Shown here: in pieces, positions 1 through 5,075 of the stretch
Numbering within the stretch: position 1 is the stretch's first letter
Layout of the letters: each line of letters begins with the position of its first letter
DNA from: Bifidobacteriaceae bacterium
GTDB taxonomy: Bacteria; Actinomycetota; Actinomycetes; Actinomycetales; WQXJ01
DNA: 5,454 bases
Assembly (NCBI GenBank): GCA_031258055.1
Contig: JAIRNM010000088.1
Location: forward strand, 1 to 5,454
Direction: 5' to 3'
The notes under the pieces: generated by a model
The model's input: the letters and a program-made list of their open reading frames with translations, nothing else
Told to the model about the DNA's origin: nothing
Database searches by the model: none
Translations under genes and position numbers: made by a program

Positions 1-818
1 CTATCGCCGCCGTTCACCGGGTGGCGGGTCGGGCGGGTGCGTCGACGGCGGTGCTGTTGAGCGGCGTGGGCGCGGCGCTGACGGCGGCCCAGGAGACGGC
101 GGATGGGCTGGCCGAGGCGATGGCAGGGCCAAAGGCGAGCGCCCGCATGCTGAAATTCTTGCCTCTGCTTGGTCTGGTGCTCGGCACGCTGATGGGGGCG
201 GATCCGCTGACGGTGCTGTTCTCAGGCGGGGTGGGCAGCATAGCCCTGGTGGTCGGACTGGGTTTGATGACGGCGGGTCAACTGTGGACGGCGGCGCTGA
301 TTCGGGCAGCTTCGCGGCCAGCCAGCACCGCGCCTTTGGCGGCTGCTGTGTTGGCGGCCGCGCTGCGGGCAGGGCTAGTTCTGCCCAGCGCGCTAATCGA
401 AGTGGGTGCGGCTTGGGGAGGACGTTTGGGCGATTCGCTGGGCTCGGTTGGTCGGGCGCTGGTGGCGGGCCAGAGTTGGGAGGCGGCCTGGGGCGCGGCG
501 CCGACTTCGGCGCCGGTTCGCGGGGCTGCGGGAAGGCCAACGGTGCGGGTCCTGGACGATCCATCGGCTCGGCTCTTTGAGGCTCTTAAGCGGGCTCTGG
601 CTCCGGTCTGGCAGTCTGGGGCGGAGGCCGGTCCACTGTTGGAAGGCGTCAGCCAACGGTTCGCCCGGTCCGAACGGCGGCGGCTTGGCCAAGCCGCCGC
701 TCGTTTGGGCGTTTACTTGATGGCGCCGCTCGGACTGTGCTATCTGCCCGCCTTCATTGCCCTGGGCTTGGTCCCCGTGATTCTCTCCTTCGCTGACGGG
801 TTGCTGCCGAACCTGTGA
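1..818 (+). CDS. TadB-TadC fusion, Tad pilus platform protein (5' partial)
   Basis: This is an inner-membrane platform protein of the Tad/Flp pilus machine (type II secretion F family), which would work with the TadA ATPase to extrude Flp pilin. The frame is open from base 3, so the gene continues upstream of the window; the GTG at 21 is only the first visible start. Counting from that GTG, residues 1-98 resemble the C-terminus of actinobacterial TadB: the end of an F domain, an 'AGPKASARMLKFLPLLG' stretch, then hydrophobic segments near 44-60 and 66-90. Residues 105-265 resemble a complete TadC: 'LAAALRAG', 'SGAEAGPLLEGV', the basic RFARSERRR stretch, and a final membrane segment with 'PLGLCYLPAFIALGLVPV'. 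In mycobacteria these are two separate genes. No stop codon or ribosome site separates them here, so I read one fused polypeptide. The domain calls are secure; the fusion rests on the open frame. Confidence 0.85.
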   Translation, partial: IAAVHRVAGRAGASTAVLLSGVGAALTAAQETADGLAEAMAGPKASARMLKFLPLLGLVLGTLMGADPLTVLFSGGVGSIALVVGLGLMTAGQLWTAALIRAASRPASTAPLAAAVLAAALRAGLVLPSALIEVGAAWGGRLGDSLGSVGRALVAGQSWEAAWGAAPTSAPVRGAAGRPTVRVLDDPSARLFEALKRALAPVWQSGAEAGPLLEGVSQRFARSERRRLGQAAARLGVYLMAPLGLCYLPAFIALGLVPVILSFADGLLPNL

Positions 819-819
819 C

Positions 820-839
820 TGGCATCCCTTGGTGCCAAG
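820..839 (+). promoter_or_regulatory. Stem-loop and overlapping dyad after tadBC
   Basis: Two alternative inverted repeats overlap directly after the tadBC stop codon. TGGCAT (820-825) pairs with GTGCCA (832-837), including one G-T pair and leaving a 6-base loop. CTTGG (828-832) and CCAAG (835-839) form a dyad with a 2-base centre. There is no T tract after it, so it is not a classic intrinsic terminator. It could slow or partly end transcription out of tadBC, protect the 3' end of the message, or serve as an operator. Confidence 0.35.
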
Positions 840-936
840 CGCGCAGTTAGCCAGCGCACACTCCAAAGCCAGCCCCGTTGTCCCGAGATCCTGCGACCGC
901 GCGCAGGCGTTGTCGACTGGGCACAGAATGACGCTT

Positions 937-967
937 TTGACTGGGGGGGGCAGGGAGTGGACATAAC
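937..967 (+). promoter_or_regulatory. Putative sigma70-type promoter for flp, with G8 spacer
   Basis: TTGACT at 937-942 matches the -35 consensus at five of six bases. CATAAC at 962-967 matches four of six in the -10 box. The spacer is 19 bp, longer than the optimal 17, and contains eight consecutive G residues at 943-950. Transcription would begin near 974 and leave a leader of about 105 bases before the pilin start. The assignment is by consensus only; actinobacterial promoters are variable, so the boxes are tentative. Confidence 0.4.
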
Positions 968-979
968 TGCTTCTGTAGG

Positions 980-993
980 CGCTCGGCGGAGCG
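980..993 (+). promoter_or_regulatory. Small hairpin in the flp 5' leader
   Basis: CGCTC (980-984) is a perfect complement of GAGCG (989-993), with a GGCG loop. The five-pair GC-rich stem would sit near the 5' end of the proposed pilin transcript and could stabilise that mRNA. It is too far from the ribosome site at 1069 to block it directly. Short GC-rich hairpins arise often by chance in DNA like this. Confidence 0.25.
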
Positions 994-1068
994 ATCCACA
1001 GGAATCCGTTTTCTGTTCCCAAGGTTGGCCGGGGTCGGTGTTGGCTGAGACAACCATTGACTCGACCC

Positions 1069-1075
1069 AGGAGGG
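1069..1075 (+). promoter_or_regulatory. Shine-Dalgarno sequence of flp
   Basis: AGGAGGG lies four bases before the ATG at 1080 and is the strongest ribosome site seen in the window. It fixes the pilin start at 1080 rather than the in-frame GTG at 957, and it fits the high expression expected of a major pilin. Confidence 0.8.
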
Positions 1076-1079
1076 AAGC

Positions 1080-1319
1080 ATGAAAACGGAATTGAGGAAA
1101 TCGGTCAGCCGGTCAGCGGACGGTCCGTCGGCGAAGCGGAATCTGACTCGGGCGGAGCTAAAGCCGCTGTTGAACGAGCCAGAGGCGGGCGGAATCACGG
1201 CTGAGTACGCCATCGCCATCTTGACGGCGGCTGGCTTCGCCGGTCTCCTCTTGGCCATCCTGCAATCAGACACAGTCCGAGCTTGGCTGCTGGCGATTGT
1301 CGAACGGGCGCTTGGTTGA
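1080..1319 (+). CDS. Flp-type pilin (DUF4244 family)
   Basis: This 79-residue protein is the likely structural pilin of the Tad system. A polar, positively charged leader of 37 residues precedes the sequence G-G-I-T-A-E-Y. Cleavage by a prepilin peptidase after Gly37 would put Glu42 at +5 followed by Tyr43, the hallmark of Flp pilins. The mature peptide would be 42 residues, with a hydrophobic helix at about 44-61 and a short tail (SDTVRAWLLAIVERALG). This layout is that of the actinobacterial DUF4244 family, the Rv3656c-like position in this neighbourhood. The ATG was chosen for the AGGAGGG site just before it. Its TGA overlaps the ATG of the next gene by one base (TGATG at 1317-1321), so the two are probably translationally coupled. 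No prepilin peptidase gene is in the window. Confidence 0.88.
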   Translation: MKTELRKSVSRSADGPSAKRNLTRAELKPLLNEPEAGGITAEYAIAILTAAGFAGLLLAILQSDTVRAWLLAIVERALG

Positions 1320-1672
1320 TGACAGAAAGGCGCGAGCGCGGAGCGATTACAGCCGAGTTGGCGCTGGCCCTGCCAGCGGTAGTGGCGCTGATGGCGGTGG
1401 TGCTCGCGGTCGGTTCAGCCGCCGCTGGACAAATCGCCATGGTCAGCGGTGCTAGGGCGGGCGCTCGCGCCGCTGCCTTAGGCCTGAGCGATGCCGAAGT
1501 GTCCGCCGCCGCCGAGGCGGTGGCAGGCGTCAGCGCATCGGTCAGCGTCAGCCGCGCCGACGGCTTGGTGCGGGTTCATTGCTCCCGGTCAGTCCCGGTG
1601 CCACCATTCGGCTTCCGTACCGCCCAAGCCACCGTCGTGGCGGTCTGTGAGCCCGCGCGCGGTTGCGGTTAG
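1319..1672 (+). CDS. TadE-like pseudopilin (Rv3655c-like)
   Basis: This 117-residue minor pilin of the Tad system would be anchored in the membrane by one N-terminal helix, with an extracytoplasmic C-terminal domain. The start, MTERRERG followed by AITAELALALP, is a class III-type signal: cleavage after Gly8 would leave Glu13 at +5. The hydrophobic helix spans about residues 14-37. It is followed by the TadE-typical 'SGARAGARAAA' segment at 44-53 and a beta-rich tail. Cys88, Cys110 and Cys116 could form a disulfide outside the membrane. The ATG at 1319 was chosen because it lies immediately before the signal motif and overlaps the pilin stop; there is no good Shine-Dalgarno, which suggests coupled translation. 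An in-frame GTG at 1283 would add 12 residues within the pilin gene and is less likely. Confidence 0.85.
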   Translation: MTERRERGAITAELALALPAVVALMAVVLAVGSAAAGQIAMVSGARAGARAAALGLSDAEVSAAAEAVAGVSASVSVSRADGLVRVHCSRSVPVPPFGFRTAQATVVAVCEPARGCG

Positions 1673-1676
1673 CGCC

Positions 1677-2264
1677 ATGGCGCGGCAGCCGGTAAGGCGA
1701 AGGCTCACCCAGGCCAAGCGCCGCAATGTCGCCCCAGCGGCTGGCAGTGTCGGCCAAGCGGTCGGCGGGGTTGGCCAGGTGGGTGACAGGGTCACCCGGG
1801 CCGAGAGTGTTGGCCAGGCGGCTGGCAGGGTCAGGCGGGCGGCTGGCAGCACGGTCCAAATGGACGGGAGTTTTGCCCAGGCAGGCGCGAGCGTTACCGA
1901 AGGGGATGGTTTTGCGCGCGGGCAGCGCGGTTCGGGCACGGTCCTGGCAGTCGGTCTGGTGGCCGCCATTGCGTCGACTCTGCTGGCGTTGGCGGCCATC
2001 TGCGGGGCGGCGGTGGCCCGATTGAGCGCTGTCGCGGCGGCGGATCTGGCCGCTTTGGCTGGCGCGCAAGCATTGATCGACGGCCAGGGCATTGAATCAG
2101 CTTGTCTAGCGGCGCGAGTTGTCGCGGAGGCCAGCGGTGCGGAGCTACTAGCTTGCCGGGCCACCGCGCCCGACCGGCTGGCAGCTACCTGCCAGGTGCC
2201 GGTCGAACTGCCATTGCTCGGCGCGCGGGTGGCCAGCGCCCAAGCCGAAGCCGGTCCCCCATAG
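1677..2264 (+). CDS. Rv3654c-family TadE-like protein with repeat-rich N-terminal extension
   Basis: Residues 82-195 match the 'helicase/secretion neighbourhood TadE-like' family. They start with R-G-Q-R-G-S-G-T-V-L, continue into a hydrophobic helix (about 89-115), then the diagnostic 'AVAAADLAALAGAQALIDG' and a region with Cys143, Cys160 and Cys172. The role is presumably that of a minor pseudopilin or assembly factor. The first ~80 residues are unusual: a basic stretch (MARQPVRRRLTQAKRR) and then about eight degenerate 7-residue repeats at 21-75. Family members usually have only a short lead before the helix. The ATG at 1677 lies four bases after the tadE stop, so coupling is plausible, but there is no strong ribosome site. 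An ATG at 1860 would remove most of the repeats and cannot be excluded. Third codon positions stay G/C-rich through the extension, which supports translation. Confidence 0.8.
   Translation: MARQPVRRRLTQAKRRNVAPAAGSVGQAVGGVGQVGDRVTRAESVGQAAGRVRRAAGSTVQMDGSFAQAGASVTEGDGFARGQRGSGTVLAVGLVAAIASTLLALAAICGAAVARLSAVAAADLAALAGAQALIDGQGIESACLAARVVAEASGAELLACRATAPDRLAATCQVPVELPLLGARVASAQAEAGPP
1737..1901 (+). repeat. Degenerate 21-bp (7-residue) tandem repeats
   Basis: Eight consecutive units can be read in frame: AAGSVGQ, AVGGVGQ, VGDRVTR, AESVGQ, AAGRVRR, AAGSTVQ, MDGSFAQ, AGASVTE. The consensus is A-x-G-[S/R]-V-x-[Q/R]. All units are 21 bases except the fourth, which has lost one codon. The DNA is also repetitive; 'GGCTGGCAG' occurs three times and 'GGCCA[A/G]G' four times. 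The array lies just ahead of the membrane helix of the TadE-like protein, on the side expected to face the cytoplasm. Confidence 0.75.
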
Positions 2265-2275
2265 GTCAGGCGACG

Positions 2276-2395
2276 GTGCCCGTGCGCCTTGGCCGCGCCC
2301 GTCTGGCGCTTGTGGACGCGCAGGCCGCGATCGAGGGCAAGAGCCGGTCCCAAGTGATCAAAGGCGCCATCGACCAAGCGCTCTCGCCAGCTTGA
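2276..2395 (+). CDS. Very small ribbon-helix-helix (CopG-like) protein
   Basis: This 39-residue product reads MPVRLGRARLALVDAQAAIEG and then KSRSQVIKGAIDQALSPA. It has the layout of a ribbon-helix-helix DNA-binding domain: a short beta strand (PVRL), helix A (about 8-20), a turn with Gly21, an S-R-S-x-V-I helix-B start (23-28), and a closing helix. Such proteins bind operators as dimers through the strand. The GTG at 2276 follows a weak site (AGGTCAGG, 2263-2270) and lies 11 bases after the preceding stop, so the gene appears to be the last of the operon. The strand is short from this start. The frame stays open upstream to 2102, but no ATG or GTG lies close enough to give a natural longer version. 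It could be a local transcription regulator; the target is unknown. Confidence 0.6.
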   Translation: MPVRLGRARLALVDAQAAIEGKSRSQVIKGAIDQALSPA

Positions 2396-2436
2396 TTGGC
2401 TCGCGGTCGAACGTCTGGAGTTTGACGCAGTCTGCT
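2396..2436. other. Short convergent intergenic gap
   Basis: Only 41 bases separate the stop of the small RHH gene on the plus strand from the stop of the helicase on the minus strand. A weak hairpin, GCCAG (2386-2390) with TTGGC (2396-2400), overlaps the RHH stop codon. It has no T tract in either direction. No convincing bidirectional terminator is visible, so transcripts from both sides may overlap. Confidence 0.5.
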
Positions 2437-5037
2437 TTAGTTAGCGCCCGTCAGGGTGGTGACCAAGGCTAGGGCTCCGCGTTTGGACAGAATCTGATTG
2501 GCGTTGCCGCATTTGGGAGACTGGACGCACGAAGGGCAGCCCTCTTCGCACGGGCATTCCGTGAGGCGGTCCCGGACCGCCCGCAGCAACTCAGAGTGGC
2601 GTTGGTAGGCGCGCTCAGTGAAGCCCGCGCCGCCGGGCACCGAGTCATGGATGAAGACCGTCGCCTCACCGGTGTCTGGGTGGGCGGCGGTCGACAGACC
2701 GCCCAGGTCCCAGCGATCACAGGTGGCCAACAACCCCAGCAGGCCGATGCCGACATGTTCGGCCGCATGCAGAGCGGCGGGTACTTCGTCCGCCTCAAGT
2801 CCGGCGGCTGTCAGGGCAGCGGCCGGGATGGTCATCCAGGCGGCGGCGGTCCGCAACTCCGACGGCGGCAGGTCCAGTTTGACCGTGTCGATTCGCTCCA
2901 GCCCAGGCAGCCGGAGGCGCATGAAACCCGTCACTTGTGACGTCACATCAACAATTCCGAAGTGCCAATCGGCCAAAGCGCCGGAACTGGCCGCCCGTTC
3001 CTCGACCACCCGCACGGTCGAGGCGTGAAGGGGCATTGTCCGGTAACGCGGGCGGGCTTCTTCGACCAAAGCCGCACCGCCCTCCAGATCCAAGGCGGTG
3101 ACCAGGAAACTCTCCCCTTGGTGTAGGTAGATGGCGCCTGGATGGACGAAGGCGGGAGCTCTGGCTGAATCGACAGTTCCGAGGATCCGACCGGTTGAGG
3201 ATTCGACTACCTGGATCAGTCCGCCGCCAGAGCCGCGCAGGTCGGTCAGGTCGGTGGCCCGCTCCGGCAAGACCCAGAAGCAGCGTTCGCCGCGCCAGCG
3301 CAGAGCTCCCACCCGCACTAACCTTTCCACCACGGCCCCAGCGGTCGGGTCTAGGCCGGGCAGTTCGCTGGCTTCCAGCGGCCATTCCGCTGCTGCCGCG
3401 GCTAGGTGTGGCGCCGCCACATAGGGGTTAGCGGGATCGAAAACGGTCGCCTCGAGCGGAGCGCCAACCAGCGCCTCGGGATGGGTGACCAAATAGGAGT
3501 CAAGCGGATCGGTGCCCGCCACCCAGACAGCTAAGCCGTCTTGGTCGGCTCGCCCGGCCCGGCCGGCCTGTTGCCTCAGCGCTACGCGAGTGCCGGGCCA
3601 GCCCGCTGTCACCACCGCGTCCAGACCCGCGACATCGACGCCGAGTTCCAAGGCAGTAGTCGAAACCAGGCCGAGCAACGCCCCCGAGCGCAGACGGCGT
3701 TCAAGGTCACGGCGCTCCTCCGCTAGATAGCCGCCCCTGTAAGTGGCGATCCGTGCTGCCAACGAACTGGGCAGAAGCTCGCGCGCGGCGTTGGCGACTG
3801 ATTCAGCGGCATAGCGTGAACGCACGAACACCACACTGCGGGCGCCTACGTCGGTGAGGCGCGCGAGTAAGCGGGCAGCTTCGGCCGGGGCCGAGCGACG
3901 GCCGTGGCTCGTCTGGTCGTCGCGGTCACTGGCCCCGGCCTGATCGGATTCAGGACTGGCGCGGCGGGGACCGGGGGCGGCATCGGGCGATGCCGAAGAG
4001 TCGGGCGCCGGTTCGACGGCATAGGCCGCAGTTGAGGAGTGAGGGGCGGAGAGGGCATCGGCCGCAGGGGCGGGACCGGGCAGGGCGACGGCATCGGGCG
4101 ATGCTGGAGGGTGAGGCACGGCGACGGCATTGGGACACTCGAAGGCATGGTCAGCGATGGCGGACCGGGAGGCGGCTTGTTCGTCTCGGTCGTAGCTGCT
4201 CGGTCTCCACAGAACGAAAGTCTGTTGGCCGCGAGCGGCCGTGTCATGGCTGATCACAGCGATCTCACTGGGGTCAGCGCCGATCAGCCGGGAGAGCGTC
4301 AGCTCGGGCTCGGAGACGGTGGCGGAGGCGGCCAGGAAGAGTGGGTCGGCGCCGTAATGGCGGCCCAAGCGTCGCAGCCGCCGCATGACCCAAGCGACGT
4401 GGGCGCCAATGACGCCACGGTAGGCATGCAACTCGTCCAAGATCACATAGCGGAGACCGCGCAACAGCCCGGACCAGCGCGCATGACCGGGCAGCAAGGA
4501 GAAATGCAGGAAATCAGGGTTGGTCAAGATGATGTCGGCCTTCGCCTGCAAGTACTGGCGCGACTCGCGCGGAGTGTCGCCGTCGCATGTGGCCGCTTCC
4601 AGGCCGCCTACCTCGGCGGCTGCGATAAGCCCCTGCAGCGACGCTAGTTGGTCAGCGGCGAGGGCCTTGGTCGGCGCCAAATAGAGGGCACTAGAGCGCG
4701 AACGGGCCTGGCTGATACGCCCCAACTGGTAAGGCTCGTCGAGTGCCGCCAGCACCGGCGCCCACAGGGCCAGCGACTTGCCGGAGCCGGTCGCGGTCGC
4801 TATCACTGAGTGGCCGGAGCGGGCAGCTTCCATCGCTTCGACCTGGTGGGCCCAGGGCTCGGGAACGCCGAGACGCTGGTAGCCTTCCCGGACCCATTCC
4901 GGCACCCACCCCGGCCACTCGCCGTGAGCACCTGCGTTAGCCGGGGTAACCTCAATATGGGTGATGCAGTCAGGTCGGATGGAGGCCCCTGACAGGGCCG
5001 CGACCAGGCGATTCACAAGACTATGGTGCTCCCCCAA
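2437..5037 (-). CDS. DEAH-type helicase with DUF1998/MZB cysteine domain (MrfA/YprA-like)
   Basis: This 866-residue superfamily 2 helicase belongs to the 'helicase/secretion neighbourhood' group and is related to MrfA, an ATP-dependent 3'-5' DNA helicase of mitomycin-damage repair in Bacillus. Visible motifs in order: Q-like PWAHQVEA (61-68); Walker A TATGSGKS (81-88); APTKALAADQ (121-130); LTNPD (171-175); DELH (201-204); SAT (238-240); VFVRSR (403-408); STTALELGVDVAG (459-471); QQAGRAGR (489-496). The C-terminal DUF1998-type region ends in C828, C830, C834, C837 and C843 (CPCEEGCPSCVQSPKCGN), a probable metal site. Residues about 300-384 are a repeat-rich insertion between the RecA lobes, which helps explain the length compared with about 750 residues for YprA. 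The start at 5037 is a TTG without a clear ribosome site. A GTG at 5016 (residue 8) has GGGGGAG 12 bases upstream and may be the real start. An in-frame stop lies 33 bases upstream of the TTG. Confidence 0.92.
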   Translation of the reverse strand: MGEHHSLVNRLVAALSGASIRPDCITHIEVTPANAGAHGEWPGWVPEWVREGYQRLGVPEPWAHQVEAMEAARSGHSVIATATGSGKSLALWAPVLAALDEPYQLGRISQARSRSSALYLAPTKALAADQLASLQGLIAAAEVGGLEAATCDGDTPRESRQYLQAKADIILTNPDFLHFSLLPGHARWSGLLRGLRYVILDELHAYRGVIGAHVAWVMRRLRRLGRHYGADPLFLAASATVSEPELTLSRLIGADPSEIAVISHDTAARGQQTFVLWRPSSYDRDEQAASRSAIADHAFECPNAVAVPHPPASPDAVALPGPAPAADALSAPHSSTAAYAVEPAPDSSASPDAAPGPRRASPESDQAGASDRDDQTSHGRRSAPAEAARLLARLTDVGARSVVFVRSRYAAESVANAARELLPSSLAARIATYRGGYLAEERRDLERRLRSGALLGLVSTTALELGVDVAGLDAVVTAGWPGTRVALRQQAGRAGRADQDGLAVWVAGTDPLDSYLVTHPEALVGAPLEATVFDPANPYVAAPHLAAAAAEWPLEASELPGLDPTAGAVVERLVRVGALRWRGERCFWVLPERATDLTDLRGSGGGLIQVVESSTGRILGTVDSARAPAFVHPGAIYLHQGESFLVTALDLEGGAALVEEARPRYRTMPLHASTVRVVEERAASSGALADWHFGIVDVTSQVTGFMRLRLPGLERIDTVKLDLPPSELRTAAAWMTIPAAALTAAGLEADEVPAALHAAEHVGIGLLGLLATCDRWDLGGLSTAAHPDTGEATVFIHDSVPGGAGFTERAYQRHSELLRAVRDRLTECPCEEGCPSCVQSPKCGNANQILSKRGALALVTTLTGAN
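3979..4148 (-). repeat. 36-bp periodic repeat inside the helicase gene
   Basis: On the plus strand the word GGCAT recurs at 3979, 4018, 4054, 4090 and 4126, giving steps of 39, 36, 36 and 36 bases, with a half step to 4144. 'GGCATCGGGCGATGC' is present identically at 3979 and 4090. The encoded residues (about 301-356) fall into 12-residue units: PNAVAVPHPPAS, PDAVALPGPAPA, ADALSAPHSSTA, AYAVEPAPDSSAS, PDAAPGPRRAS. The array codes for a flexible Ala/Pro linker between the two RecA lobes. Confidence 0.75.
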
Positions 5038-5065
5038 AGCCCAGCGGCGCCAGTTCGTTCACCAT
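5021..5065 (-). other. Possible 14-codon leader ORF before the helicase
   Basis: An ATG at 5065 opens a 14-residue frame (MVNELAPLGFGGAP) that stops with TAG at 5023-5021. It begins ten bases after the stop of the upstream gene, spans the TTG start candidate of the helicase, and ends four bases before the alternative GTG start at 5016. The geometry would allow termination and re-initiation at that GTG. No ribosome site of its own is obvious, and an ORF this short may be chance. Confidence 0.2.
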
Positions 5066-5075
5066 GGGCGATGGA

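Larger units (their letters stand above)
819..1079 (+). other. Intergenic region upstream of the flp pilin gene
   Basis: This 261-bp gap separates the tadBC stop from the pilin start. It holds a stem-loop/dyad just after the stop codon, a promoter-like TTGACT/CATAAC pair with a G8 run between the boxes, a small leader hairpin, and a strong Shine-Dalgarno sequence. The frame of the pilin is open back to a GTG at 957, but the ribosome site at 1069-1075 places the true start at 1080. I see no tRNA, riboswitch family or other gene in it. The gap implies that the pilin and pseudopilin genes can be transcribed separately from the assembly genes, which is common in pilus loci where the pilin is needed in excess. 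Confidence 0.6.

Noticed and set aside
1..564. Long Pro-rich open frame on the minus strand, with similar ones at 393-1022, 1548-2069 and 1589-2377
   Set aside because: These are shadows of the tad genes in GC-rich DNA; their composition (Pro/Arg/Ser-rich) shows no domain, and the plus-strand genes have clear family motifs.
1057..1062. Second TTGACT as a -35 box
   Set aside because: It lies 18 bases before the pilin start codon, so a matching -10 box would fall inside the coding sequence.
957..1079. Upstream GTG start adding 41 residues to the pilin
   Set aside because: It overlaps the promoter-like region and lacks a pilin leader pattern, and the strong AGGAGGG at 1069 marks the start at 1080.
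2102..2275. Longer version of the RHH protein starting at 2102
   Set aside because: The added stretch is Arg/Gly/Ser-rich, overlaps the TadE-like gene and has no RHH character; homology begins only near 2270.
2386..2400. Hairpin GCCAG/TTGGC as an intrinsic terminator for the tad operon
   Set aside because: The stem is five pairs including a G-T pair, it overlaps the stop codon, and no T run follows on either strand.
3979..4148. 36-bp spaced repeats resembling a CRISPR period
   Set aside because: The units are contiguous, degenerate and in frame with the helicase; there are no unique spacers and no cas genes.
4039..4647. Plus-strand 202-residue open frame opposite the helicase
   Set aside because: It lies fully across conserved helicase motifs and is Gly/Gln-rich without recognisable domains, so it is an antisense shadow.
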